64,000 nt of DNA, from the NCBI GenBank assembly GCA_965214995.1, contig CBDCCT010000002.1, positions 62,001 through 126,000 of the forward strand, given 5' to 3'. A program made the translations under genes and the position numbers. Of this stretch, positions 9,813-20,700 are shown piece by piece (position 1 is the first letter of the stretch; each line of letters begins with the position of its first letter). Under the pieces are notes generated by a model that saw only the letters and a list, made by a program, of their open reading frames with translations, was not told the origin of the DNA and did not search any database. The DNA comes from CBDCCT01 sp965214995 (GTDB taxonomy: Bacteria > Deinococcota > Deinococci > Deinococcales > Trueperaceae).

Positions 9813-12335
9813 ATGCGTCCGCTATCACTCTACACTGTCACTTTCAACTGTGCCCGTCAACCGATAGACCCGGAAGCGTTGAAGAGATACCTCTTTCAGG
9901 GCATCCCGACCCGAAACCCTCCTAAACAGTCCGCAGGAAGGAGTGGTCAAACAAATCTTAGAGACCATGCTGAAGCTAGAATCCAACTTGACGCTGACGC
10001 TGACGCCGATGCTGACGACGACGACGATTCTCCCGACCTCATCTTCCTCTCCCTCCAGGAATTCGCTCCTATCGGCCCCGCCTTTCTCGGTGGCTGGTCC
10101 TTCCTGGCGCCGTATCTCAATCTGGCCATCCTGGCCGTGAAGTATGCCGTACGGCGAAGATTTGGCCGTGTCCTTGACAGGAGACGGCGTCGGATGAATA
10201 GGACGAGGCGAGAGGGGCAAAAGGAGGAGCAATACTATTGTGAAGACTCGTTGTATCGTTTGGCAGTCGTACGCCATGTCGGTATGATTGCCGTGATGGT
10301 TTTCGTGAAGAGGGATGACGAGGCGGAGGATGTGCTGAGAGCGGCAACGAGACAGAGGGGCGTTCGCGGATATGGGACTGTCGCTGCGAGCGCGGCGGAT
10401 AGGAGTGGAAGTGATAGGGGAGAAAGAGGGAGGAGAAGAGGGGGAAGAGTCGTGAAGATTACAGATTTATGGGAGGCAGGAGTTGGCTGTGGGTCGTATG
10501 GAAGAGTGGGAAATAAAGGTGCTGTGGCGGTGAGACTAGGATTGGAGATTGTTGAGTGGGCTAGGAAAGGCTCTGGCCCCGACGGCGGATTTGAGATTTC
10601 TCAGTGTTCCGCGCAAGCGGCTGCGAGTGCTAGAGAGCCGGGTAAAGCGCAACTTGCAGATATGACGAGAGCTCAAACCCAAGTTACAGTTGTTTCGTCG
10701 CATCTAGCGCCACACGAGTATGCGGTGGAACGAAGGAACGAAGACTGGGAGGATATTGTTCGGGGGCTGGTCTTTACGAGAGTGCTGGCAGGACAAGGGT
10801 TTAAAGGACAGATTGAGGGAGCGGGGGGGACAGACATGCAAAAGCTAGGATTAAGAAGTTTGAGCATGATGGATAAGAAAGGTATTCCGACGAGGACTTC
10901 ATTATGGAATATGCCGCTTGGGAGCGTCAGTGCGAGCAGCTCGGAAGATGAGAGCTACAACAGCAGTAGCGACGATAACTATTATAATAGTGCAAGCGAG
11001 GGCGAGGACCGACAGAGGGGTAAAAGTAGCAATATTGCTAAAAACACTACGGATGAGGAGGCTACACGACCGTTGTTAGCCAGATCACCGAGTAACTTAC
11101 GAGCAACGAACGAAAATAAGAAGTCTGGACGAAAGCCGGCAAGAAGACCAGTCCGGCCTTCACGACACAGCATCTACTCTCAAAAGTCTCACCTGATCGT
11201 TGCCGGAGATCTAAACTACCGCACAGCGTCTGTCAGGCCGGACAAGAAACGGCACAAGGAAAGAGTAGAGTCATCAGAACACTACAAAGAAGAGTTGTCT
11301 CTCAAAAGCTTACTCGCTGATGACCAGCTCGGCCGTGAAAGAAATGCTGGCCGGACATTGCAAGGCTTGTACGAGGCTGACATTCGCTTTGCGCCAAGCT
11401 ACAAGTTGCTGACGTCCCGCGATTTACTGAAGCAAAACAAAGGTAGATTTGGTCTCTTGTGGGATGTTGACGGCTTTGGGAAGATGGGCACAAGTCACAG
11501 CGGCAAGGATGACGATGACGATGATGATGGTGGTGTTGATGGCCATGACAGCCATGAGACCATAGCAGAACCAGACTTACAAGTCGACAGCAACACACGC
11601 ACAGCAAGACTTGATCTACGCTACAACAGTGCCCGCTTCCCGTCATGGTGCGACAGGATACTATTCTCGCCCGGCGTCAAGCCGAACGGGTACGTTGCCC
11701 TGCCTGTCCGTGCGACGGACGGTAGCCCCTTGGAGGCCAGTTTTCCAACGTGGAGTGATTCAATTATCAAGACGTATGCGGCCAGTCACATGTTCTGGAC
11801 AGATTCAGAAGATTATCTTATTATGTGGGCAGCCCGCCAGAAACATGGATCAGACCATAGGGCCGTGTGTCTGTCTGCGTACATTTCTCTTGACGACGAC
11901 GACGACGACGACGACGAGCCAGGTGCTGTGATGGGCAACGACACCAGCGATACAGATGGAGACAAGAGCATCACAATGACAAAGACCAAGACGAAGACCA
12001 AGGTAAAGATGAAGACAAAAACAAAAACAGAGACGAAGACAGAGACAAAGACAAAGATGACGACGAAGAAAGAGCAAAGGAAGACGAAAGCCTCTACCAG
12101 CATTACTCCCCACCATCTAACCTTCCACCTCCGCCCCCACCGGACGTGGCGCCTCCGCCGCATCCTGGCCTGCTGCCTGGAGCAAGCCGTCGGCTTTGCG
12201 GCCGTGGTCTTGCTAGGCTCGGGCTGCGAGCAGGCAAAGCCGCGGCTGTGGCGGGATAGTTTTTGGTTGGCGGTCGCGCTTTGCGTTTTGGCGGCTGCTT
12301 TGTGGTGCGTTCATGGAGCTGTGGGGGAGCTGTAG
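9813..12335 (+). CDS. Inositol polyphosphate 5-phosphatase, membrane-anchored
   Basis: Removes the 5-phosphate from phosphoinositides or inositol phosphates; 840 residues, intronless. The family motifs are in order. A Mg-binding Glu is in DLIFLSLQE (about 75-84), and YGRVGNKGAVAVRLG lies near 230. SSHLAPHE is near 293-301, and GDLNYR near 464-469. The catalytic pair is RFPSWCDRIL (about 608-617) and SDHRAV (about 680-685). A Ser/Asp-rich insertion of about 150 residues separates SSHLAPHE from GDLNYR. The tail has an Asp run, a (KT)n/(ET)n segment, and ends in one hydrophobic segment (SFWLAVALCVLAAALWCV), suggesting a tail-anchored membrane enzyme. The start is the first in-frame ATG, giving MRPLSLYTVTFNC, where the domain begins at once as expected. 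No SAC domain is present, so it is not a synaptojanin. Substrate preference cannot be read from the sequence. Confidence 0.93.
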   Translation: MRPLSLYTVTFNCARQPIDPEALKRYLFQGIPTRNPPKQSAGRSGQTNLRDHAEARIQLDADADADADDDDDSPDLIFLSLQEFAPIGPAFLGGWSFLAPYLNLAILAVKYAVRRRFGRVLDRRRRRMNRTRREGQKEEQYYCEDSLYRLAVVRHVGMIAVMVFVKRDDEAEDVLRAATRQRGVRGYGTVAASAADRSGSDRGERGRRRGGRVVKITDLWEAGVGCGSYGRVGNKGAVAVRLGLEIVEWARKGSGPDGGFEISQCSAQAAASAREPGKAQLADMTRAQTQVTVVSSHLAPHEYAVERRNEDWEDIVRGLVFTRVLAGQGFKGQIEGAGGTDMQKLGLRSLSMMDKKGIPTRTSLWNMPLGSVSASSSEDESYNSSSDDNYYNSASEGEDRQRGKSSNIAKNTTDEEATRPLLARSPSNLRATNENKKSGRKPARRPVRPSRHSIYSQKSHLIVAGDLNYRTASVRPDKKRHKERVESSEHYKEELSLKSLLADDQLGRERNAGRTLQGLYEADIRFAPSYKLLTSRDLLKQNKGRFGLLWDVDGFGKMGTSHSGKDDDDDDDGGVDGHDSHETIAEPDLQVDSNTRTARLDLRYNSARFPSWCDRILFSPGVKPNGYVALPVRATDGSPLEASFPTWSDSIIKTYAASHMFWTDSEDYLIMWAARQKHGSDHRAVCLSAYISLDDDDDDDDEPGAVMGNDTSDTDGDKSITMTKTKTKTKVKMKTKTKTETKTETKTKMTTKKEQRKTKASTSITPHHLTFHLRPHRTWRLRRILACCLEQAVGFAAVVLLGSGCEQAKPRLWRDSFWLAVALCVLAAALWCVHGAVGEL

Positions 12336-13569
12336 TGGTTTACGGTGGCGTGGTTGGCTTGTGTTTTGTTGATATGATTGTAGAGGGTGATTGATTGACG
12401 GTGATATTTGGGGGAAGTGGTTGGTTGTGATCATGGTTGTGGTTATCGTTATGAGAAGGGTAGGGTAGGGAAAGAGCACTCAAATCCAAACTTTTCTGTT
12501 CGCTTTATATCATCAATGAAGGGTCTCCGTTGATGGGTGAAGAAACGTCCATGGAAGATGAGATGCTTCTTTCAATCTTGATTCGCTCATCAGGAAACCA
12601 TTCACATTATAAATCATCAAACCTGCCTTCTTTCTTCTCAGTGATCAGCTATTGTATTACTTAATGAATAAGAACTCTAGCCATCTAATCACATCCCAGC
12701 CGTGAAGTGAATGTTTTACTCATGTATGTCTTCAGCAGGAGAGCTTATCTCTTCTCTTTTTACTTGTTCAATCATTCAGTCATCAACTCGTCAATCAATT
12801 CTCTACCGCACTCCCTAGCCATGATAATTGCGGTGCAATCAAGACATCACACAAAACTAAATCTTTCCCCACCGAGAACCGTGTCCCGTGCAAGCCGTAA
12901 GAAAGTGGAATGCACGTTTGAATTACCGGCGTCTTAGGAAATTCGTGCGGGAGGGGTGAGTGTGGAGAGAAGTGAAGGGATTGAAATCCTAAAGCTCTCG
13001 GTTACACTTTCCATTCTTTTATTTTCTGACATTGAAGTTTTGGAGAAGAGTGGAAAGAAAGAGTGTAAAGTCGAAAGACTGGAAAGTTAAATGACTGGAG
13101 TTCTGATGATGATGATGACGGTCGTAGAATTATGATGGGCAAACCAGGCAAGAAAAGGAAGAAAGATGCAGACTCAGACAGAATTCATGCAAGAAAGCGA
13201 GGCCTGATAACCAACCCGACTCTAATAAATCATCATGTAAAAAATATATTAAAACAAAAATAAAGTGCTTAAAGTGGACATTCACATTCGGATGGACTCT
13301 ATGCCCTCACAGTCCCATTTTCATTCAATATCCTTTTCCCATCCATTCTAATTCCGTTTCCATCCTGTTATCCCCTACCCAACCTGAAACGGAAGATGAT
13401 AAAACAAAACTACCACCACCACCACCACCATCACCACCATCATGATCAATACCAACTCTCCCACCTCCCCTTCCTCTAACCCATCTAACCAGAAAATAAT
13501 CCCCATGCGCTACATACATGTAGTATCAACAGTATCTGCAGTATCAACGCTCCCGCACAATCAACAACT
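12336..13569. other. Convergent intergenic region
   Basis: 1.2 kb between the 3' ends of the 5-phosphatase (+) and polymerase eta (-) genes. It contains short simple repeats (GATGATGATGATGACGG near 13,105; a (CCA)n/(CAC)n stretch at about 13,411-13,440) and no convincing reading frame. Terminators of both genes must lie here but cannot be located precisely. Confidence 0.5.
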
Positions 13570-16500
13570 TCAACGCCCAAAAGCAAGCCTCATCTGCCCC
13601 CGCGCCGTCGCCGCCGTCCCCGCCGCCATGCTCTCCGCCTTGGGCGGCCTGCCCCGCCCTCTCCTCTTCTTCACCTGCGCTTGCGTTTGCGTTTGCGCAA
13701 CACCATGGCCGGTTTTACCGCTGTTGTTGCCGGCCGGCGTCCTGCTGCTTTCTCTTGTAGTACCCGCTGCTGCTGCTGCCGCTGTTGTTGCTGCTGCTGT
13801 CGTATCGCTGCCAGCTGCCGTTCCGGCGTTGTTGTTGTTGTTGCTGTTGGTAGTGTTGTTTCTCGGTGAGTTTTCTTTACGGTAATGCTCACGCTCACGC
13901 TCGCGCTCGCGCTCTTCTTCTTCCGCTTGCAAGTCCCGCGCCAGATGCCAGTCCTCGTGCTCGAGCCGGGCGGTCGGGTAGAGAGTGGGGAGGGACGTGG
14001 CGCAGCGGGGACACGTGTATGAATTCTCTGTATTTTTGGATGGTGGCGGGTTGTTTGCGTTTGTGTTTGTATTAGTATTAGTATTATAATTATTATTGTT
14101 ATTGTTGTTGTTGCTGACAGGGGCGAGCGGGTTGGCGTTGGATGTAAAAGCTGTCGGTTTTGGTTTGCGGTTGCGGTTCGTATTCGACCTGGACTTCAGT
14201 TTAGATTTAGAGCTAGGTTTGGTGGTTGACTTTCGAGTGGGATTCGTGTTGGGATCTGAGCTGTACTTGTGATGCTTGGAAGCGGAAGCAACTACTTCTG
14301 CCGCTGGGTCTGGCGGAGGTGGAGATGATGGCGATGTTGAGCTAGCTCGCGAGCGTGAGCGTGATCGGCTGTAGGGATGGCTGGTAGTCTCGTGTCGAGG
14401 GGGAGGCTGCGCCGAGGGAGGCGTAGACCAGGGATCGTCCTGGGCAGAGCCGTTGAGCAGGTTGTCGTAATTTATATTGTCGAGCGCGGGATCGGCAACG
14501 ACGTTGTCATCATTATCATCATCGTCGTCGTCATTATTATCCATAATTTTATCGATTATATCGTGATGAGGTGGCTCTCGTTCAATTCCAAGACCGTCAA
14601 CGTTCCGTGTAACCGACATTGCCGACGCCGGTCTCGATCCACAACTCTGCCGCTTCCCTTTCCTCTCCGAGCCCAAGCTATCATAACTATCCTGATGCCG
14701 TAATCCCAGCCCAGAACCGTCAGACTCTGCTCCTGCTACAGACCCCACATCATCGCCATCGCCCTTGCTATCCTCGCGCGTTGTGGCGAAGAAGCGTGCA
14801 ATACCAGCACCACCACCAGACCGCAATCCACCCAGCCTTCGCCGTTTATCCGGATGTAGATGATTATTTTCTCCTTCGTCTTCTCCCTCCCGAGGACCAA
14901 CACCACCACCCGTACTATCCCCCCTCTTCAAAGCCGCCGCTTCCTCCCCCCTCACCAAAAACCCACCGATCCCTCTGTTCCCCGCCACCGCAACTTCCTC
15001 AAACCCGCCCACGCTCAGGCTCAAGTTCGAACACGGCCAGGCGCGCCCGTCCGCCACCACCTGCGCCAACAGCTGTCTCGCGATATCATACAGGACCCCT
15101 TCGTCCAGCGCCCGACCCGTCGGCAGGGGTGCCTGGCGGCTGCGCATCTGGCCCACCTGCCTGTGATGCAGGTTCAGCGTGCGCGGCCGCCTCCTCTTCT
15201 CCAGGAGGCCGTCGTCCACCAGCCTGCTAAAAATATCCGCGACAAAGATGCGCAGCCAGCGGGCCGCGACTTCCAGGCTGCTGATCGTCGGCCGAAACGA
15301 CTTGGCCGAGAGCATGCTCTTGATCTGCGTGCGCGCGCTGACTTCGCTCGCATCCTCCCCGCGCACAATCTGGTAGAGCCAGGTGCCGGTGTCATCGCCG
15401 AGCTTGCCCCGCAGCTGCTCCAGCGGCACGCGCAACAGCTCCCGCACCTCGTCCGTGCCGAAGGCGCTGACGACCTCGTCGCCGAGCTTGCCGCCCAGGT
15501 TGCGGATCTTGGTAAACTTCAGGTCCTGCAGAAAGTGCGCCACCGCCCGGTTGCGGATGACGGTCTGCCGGTTCGGCTTGTTGGCGCCCGAGCCCAGCTT
15601 CGCGAGCATCTTGTTGCGCGCGATGCCGGCGGAGCAGGTATAGTTCACGGCTGCGCGCACGGCGGCACGCACGTCGCGCACGATCTCGGAGGAGATCAGG
15701 ATGACCAGGTCGTCCCAGTCCGGATCGTCTTCTTCCGTCTGGGAGGCGTCGAGATCGACGAGGGCGTCGGTCTGCCAGTCGAGCGCGGTGGTGGGCGGGC
15801 GGGGCAGCCTCTCGCTCGGGTCGTCGTACGGTGGTGGCCCGGCGAGTTGCTCTGGGTACCGCTTCAGCAGCTCCGCGTGCACCTGCGCCGACAGGTCGAT
15901 GAAGACTTCGTCAACGCTTGCCTTTTCGACACGCTGCAGCTTGCCCGGCGCGAGCGTGTCTTTGATGCAGGCGAGGATGCGCCGGGACTGGGCGCGGTAG
16001 GGGTCGAGCGAGACCTTTTGGGTGCCCATGTTCAGTGCGGCGTCGTCGCGGTAGGCCCACTTCGCCTCGCCCTCTTTCCACGTCGCGACGTGCTGCACGA
16101 CGAGCTCGGGACAGAGCCGGCGGGCATCAGCGAGCGTGATGAAGCGGGTGAGGCCGCACGCGCGCGCAGGGTAGTTGATCGCGATCAGCCCGCCCCACTG
16201 CTGCACCGCGAGAGGCGTGTCCGGAGGCAGACCGAGCCGGACCTGCTCGCACTGGGCGTAGAAGGCGTCGAGATCAACGTGGGCAATGACGCGCAGGGGT
16301 GTGCTGGTGGAGTAGCTGGCCATCTGGCTGAGCTGCTTGAAGGTGAACTGCGAGCGCCGCTGGTGGCTGCCGGTAGGGTCTGAGGGGGAGGAGAGGAGGC
16401 CATGGTAGTGTTGCTGTTCGTGAGGGTGGTAAGGGTGACTGTGAGGTTGTTGGTGATGTGGTGAGGATAGGGATGGCGGTGGATATATTCTTCGACCTGT

Positions 16501-16587
16501 CGGCGAGTCATGGAGCGTCGCAGCAGAGTAGTTGATGTGGTTACAATTCAGGCCATCCTGGTCGTTGTCGTCGTCCGGGACAGTCAT
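13570..16587 (-). CDS. rad30: DNA polymerase eta (Rad30 type, Y family)
   Basis: Translesion DNA polymerase that bypasses UV cyclobutane dimers; nuclear. It has 1005 residues from the ATG at 16,587, with no intron needed. The palm begins with VIAHVDLDAFYAQCE (D105 and D107). The second acidic pair is in EKASVDEVFIDLS (D226, E227). Fingers (LIAINYPARACGLTRF), the thumb with a helix-hairpin-helix (FTKIRNLGGKLGDEVVSAFG) and the little finger (IKSMLSAKSFRPTI, LNLHHRQVGQMRSRQ) are all intact. A C2H2 UBZ ubiquitin-binding finger lies at about 856-885 (CPRC...LEHEDWH). The protein ends QMRLAFGR, at most a degenerate PCNA-interaction motif. It has an N-terminal extension of about 98 residues rich in His/Pro/Ser, and several simple-sequence tracts (SRSRSR, poly-Asn, EREREREREH, Ala/Thr) between the core and the end. 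TE nest A begins only about 340 bases upstream. Confidence 0.95.
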   Translation of the reverse strand: MTVPDDDNDQDGLNCNHINYSAATLHDSPTGRRIYPPPSLSSPHHQQPHSHPYHPHEQQHYHGLLSSPSDPTGSHQRRSQFTFKQLSQMASYSTSTPLRVIAHVDLDAFYAQCEQVRLGLPPDTPLAVQQWGGLIAINYPARACGLTRFITLADARRLCPELVVQHVATWKEGEAKWAYRDDAALNMGTQKVSLDPYRAQSRRILACIKDTLAPGKLQRVEKASVDEVFIDLSAQVHAELLKRYPEQLAGPPPYDDPSERLPRPPTTALDWQTDALVDLDASQTEEDDPDWDDLVILISSEIVRDVRAAVRAAVNYTCSAGIARNKMLAKLGSGANKPNRQTVIRNRAVAHFLQDLKFTKIRNLGGKLGDEVVSAFGTDEVRELLRVPLEQLRGKLGDDTGTWLYQIVRGEDASEVSARTQIKSMLSAKSFRPTISSLEVAARWLRIFVADIFSRLVDDGLLEKRRRPRTLNLHHRQVGQMRSRQAPLPTGRALDEGVLYDIARQLLAQVVADGRAWPCSNLSLSVGGFEEVAVAGNRGIGGFLVRGEEAAALKRGDSTGGGVGPREGEDEGENNHLHPDKRRRLGGLRSGGGAGIARFFATTREDSKGDGDDVGSVAGAESDGSGLGLRHQDSYDSLGSERKGKRQSCGSRPASAMSVTRNVDGLGIEREPPHHDIIDKIMDNNDDDDDDNDDNVVADPALDNINYDNLLNGSAQDDPWSTPPSAQPPPRHETTSHPYSRSRSRSRASSTSPSSPPPPDPAAEVVASASKHHKYSSDPNTNPTRKSTTKPSSKSKLKSRSNTNRNRKPKPTAFTSNANPLAPVSNNNNNNNNYNTNTNTNTNANNPPPSKNTENSYTCPRCATSLPTLYPTARLEHEDWHLARDLQAEEEEREREREREHYRKENSPRNNTTNSNNNNNAGTAAGSDTTAAATTAAAAAAGTTRESSRTPAGNNSGKTGHGVAQTQTQAQVKKRRGRGRPPKAESMAAGTAATARGQMRLAFGR

Positions 16588-16923
16588 GATTTCATGCTCG
16601 TGCACGGAGACGGGGAAGTTCGGATGGGAAGATATGATAACTGGTGCTGGACAGAGTAAAGATTGAGGAGACAGGGATTCTCGTGGACGGCGTGGAGGAG
16701 AGTGGATGAGTGGGATGTTTCGGACGCGGTTCGGCGCCAATTCACGTGACTTGGGTATAAATAGAAATCCTCCGACGATCTTGCCCTCTTGCTTGACTAA
16801 ATGATCCTGACAACGCAAATTCGGGCAATTGATCAGGTGTAAGGAGACTGCACCGAGATAAAGGGTTGATGTGGGAGAGAGTATAGAATAAGAAGACTAT
16901 CATGAGCAGTTAGATGGCTGAGC
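16588..16923 (-). promoter_or_regulatory. Polymerase eta 5' region, squeezed against the TE nest
   Basis: The only single-copy DNA between the polymerase eta start codon and the target-site duplication of element A. It retains normal CA/TG content, so RIP has not leaked visibly into it. It must hold all remaining proximal promoter sequence. TATAAATA at 16,755-16,762 reads as TATTTATA on the gene strand, about 170 bases before the ATG; its role is uncertain. Confidence 0.5.
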
Positions 16924-16928
16924 CATAC

Positions 16929-17091
16929 TGTGAGACGGCACGCCAAGCCTGTTTTCCTACTAATATATACGTGTTATTTTAGGCGATTTTATAGCTTTAA
17001 TCTCTAGTAATATTTAATATATTTATTATTTATAGAGCTTTAATATTATAAATATAGATAGATATATATAAGTAATTATATATATTTTATA
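16929..17091 (+). repeat. Element A 5' LTR (163 bp)
   Basis: Pairs with 55,346-55,508. The first about 85 bases keep unmutated CA/TG/CG (GACGGCACGCC, ATACGTGTT). The inner half is RIP-converted: TATTTATAGAG here where the right copy reads CATTATTCGTAGAG. All differences between the copies are C-to-T or G-to-A. Confidence 0.95.
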
Positions 17092-17607
17092 GTTATAAGC
17101 TTAGAGGGCTTTTTCTCTACTACCTTTTCTATATAGTTTTAAAGTATTATATATCTATCTTATAATATTATTTATAATAAAAATACTAGTTTTAAATATA
17201 ACTTTATCTATATCTTTATTAATTATTTTAATAAGTATATTATTATAGAACTCCTAGTATAGTATAATCTAGTAGATAACTATTTTAAAAAATATTTAGT
17301 AATTTATTAATTTAAATACTAATTAGAAGCTAGCCTTTTTCTTACTAGATATAATAATTAAAGAAGTAAATACTATTATAAAAATATTTAAAGATTTATT
17401 AGAGGCTTAAAGAGAGTATCTTAAATTCTATAAGAAAAGATATAAGAATAAGCTTAATATTTATAATAAATAATAATTATTATTAAAAGTTATCTTTAGA
17501 TTAATTTATATAATAATTATATAATAATATTTTTATATTATCTTAAGATAGATAATAGCTAGAAAAATCTTAATAGTTTTATAATTATATTTAGTACTAA
17601 TAGATTA

Positions 17608-17768
17608 TGCTACGATACATCTAACTTAGTAGATATATATAGTATTATTAGTAAGACTAATAATCTATTTATTCTATCTTACTACGTAAATATATATATT
17701 CTAGCTTAGTACTAAGCTAGATCTAATACTATAGCTATAATATTATTACCTTATACTATTCTATAATA
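17608..17768 (-). repeat. Element B LTR, left copy (161 bp)
   Basis: Starts TGCTACGATACATC, unmutated at its outer end, and ends TTCTATAATA, RIP-converted at its inner end. It pairs with 43,035-43,195 with only C/T and G/A differences. Confidence 0.95.
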
Positions 17769-17781
17769 TATCACCCCTATT
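17769..17781 (-). other. Element B polypurine tract
   Basis: On the minus strand this reads AATAGGGGTGATA immediately before the LTR, fitting a minus-strand gypsy element. Confidence 0.65.
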
Positions 17782-20700
17782 AAATAAAGAAATATATTAT
17801 CCTAATACTATTAAATATTATTTCTAAGTTAGTAATATTAAGTAAGTTAAAAAGTAAAGTATTATATTAAGTTATAAATAGCCTAAATATAATACTATTA
17901 GGGAACTAATAAATCTAAAGAAAATATAGTATTCCTATATTAGGTCTATCTTTTTCTCTAGTAATTAGCCTTTTTCTTCTAGTATTATTTTTATCTTATA
18001 TAATAGTATCCTCCCTCTTAGTAACTAAATTATTATTAAAAAACTTTAAAAACTTAAAATAAAAATTCTAATATTTATTTAGATTAATTATTAATTCTTC
18101 TAAGGACCTATATTTATATTTATCCTAATAGTATACTATATTTATAATTATTCTATATACTATTACTACTTTATCTATAAGTTACTTTATATTTATCTCT
18201 ATATTTTTATAAACCTTAAATATAAAGTCTTATATATTTTATATTTTATAATATAGCTTATAAATATAGGTAGCTAAATTAGTAAGGTTATATATATTAT
18301 AAGATCCTAAGTTACTTCTATCTTTAATAGTAGGTTTTACTTTATCTAAACTTACTTTAGATTAGGAAAGTATTAGAGTCCCTATAATTTTTAATATTAT
18401 ATTAGTACTAACTAGTAATAAATTAATCCTAGATTTCTCCCTAGTTAGTAGTAGATTAATAGATAGTTTAGGTCTAAGTATCTTTAGAGTAGGTCTATAA
18501 CTTAGTAGAGGTAGTTTTATATTAGTATCCTTTATTCTAGCTTTTCCTTTTCTTTTATATATTTTTAAAGATAGCTTTTTATCTAAATCCTTATTTCCTA
18601 TTTTTAACTCTTTATAATTAAGGTAATAGTTTCTTTTAGCTAACTTCTTAATACTTAGATTAAGCCTAGTAAGATATACTATTAGAGTAAGTTTATCTTT
18701 AGAAAATACCTTATTTTTATATTAGATCCTAGTAGTTTCCTATTTAAAAATTAACTAGTTTTTCTCTATTATAAAGTAGTAGTATCCTTTTTTATTCTAA
18801 ATAATTTAATTAAAATCTAATATATAAGGTCTAGCCTTTATATCTTCTTAATCTAGTAATATTATTATTTCTAGCTTAACTTCTTATAATTTAGAAAACT
18901 TACTATTATAAATTATCTACGGGTATAATCTTATAAAATCCCTTTTATTTAATATTATTATATACTTTATTTACTACTTAGTTTAGGTACTACTATAAAA
19001 TATATAATCTATTATTCTTATAAACCTTTAATTATTCTAGTTATCCTTTTTTAGGGCTAGTCTTCCTATAGAGGGTCTAGAGATATAGAGTATATTCCTT
19101 AAGTTAAAAATATATAGCTAACCCTTATATAAATTTAATATATTAGTTCTTTCTTATTATATTAGTTATAGAAGCTATATAACTATATTATTTAAGAGGT
19201 ATATACTAATTAGGAGTAACATGCTTAAGGTAATTTTAATATTTATATTATATAAAGGTAGTTTTAAAAAGGGCTTAGTATCTAGGGTTCTTAATCCTAT
19301 ATTAGAATATTTAATTTTACTTCTTATAGGTATTCTATATTTCTATAAGGTTAGCTCCTATTCTCTAGGGTAGCTTTAATCTTTCTATAACTTTATTTAA
19401 GGGGGTTTATTAAATAGTAATAGTACTATTTTCTCTATATTAGTAATAAGTAATATAAAATATAAATATAGATAAAATATTAAAATATAATAATTTATAA
19501 ATATAAGCGTGTAAAAAAAAATTTTTAAAGCTAAGTTATAAATAATTTTAAGGTAATAGTATTAAGTACTACTATAAGATAAAGGAAATAAGGTAGAGTT
19601 TACTATAAAATATATAGAATATTATAGAAGGTAATATAATATATTATATATAGGTTACTTATAATTTATAGTTAATAATAATAATCTAATTTTTTATATT
19701 TATCTTTTATATTCTATATAGGCGGCTATATCCTTTTTTTAGAGGGTATCCTTATCCTTATCTTTATCTACTCTCTATTTTACCTATAATTTATATATAA
19801 GTTATACGTATAGGTTAATTAGGCTATTAATTTTATATATTAAAGTTATAGATAAGTTCTATACTAGATCCTAAGTTAGTTTCTTTATACTAGATATTAG
19901 TATTAGTACTATATCCTTCCTAATAAATAAGATATTTATAATAGTTTACTATATAATTATATTATCTTCGTAATAAATTTTAGATTATATAGGTATTTTA
20001 TTAGGGATTATTATTATTAACTAGGCCGGGTTTAGAAAATAGCTATCTTTTATATAGGTTATCCTCTTATCTATATAGCTCTAATTATACTATTAATACT
20101 ATAGGATAAATTTTTAAAAGAAGTAGTAGTTCTAGTTTATATACTAATTTTCTAATTTTATTAAGAATTTTATATAGCCTAATTCTTTATAATTCTAATT
20201 TATATATCTAACCTAGGATAGAGTAGCCTTTATAAAGTCTTAAGAATACTCTCTCTCTAACCTTAAATCTTAGTAGGATATAGTTACTATTATATCTATC
20301 TTTTATTACTAATTCTATAAATACTATACTATCTTTAGCTTCTTTATAGTATATATTCTTTATTATTATATAGTCCTAGTTATCTAATTTTAGATAATTT
20401 AATAGATTTATATTAGTAGTAAAACCTATAATAACTTATATTAGTATTAATCTAGTACTTATACTAACTCTATTATTAAGGATATATTAGATATAAGGTA
20501 TATATTTAGTCTATTTTATATTAGAATATAAATATATTATAAACTAGAGAGCTATTTCTACTATTTAATTTATTCTTTTAGATTACCTATTAGATTAGGG
20601 ATACTAGGTAGTAGTTACTTATAGAGTTATATTAATAGAATTAAATATCTTTTTCTATATTACTAATAAAAACCGAGTGTTATAGTCTAATATTATATTC

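Noticed and set aside
14860..16383. 507-codon + strand open frame opposite polymerase eta
   Set aside because: Long only because the GC-rich polymerase gene lacks stop complements; the sequence is compositionally biased and has no domain, while the minus strand encodes all Y-family motifs.
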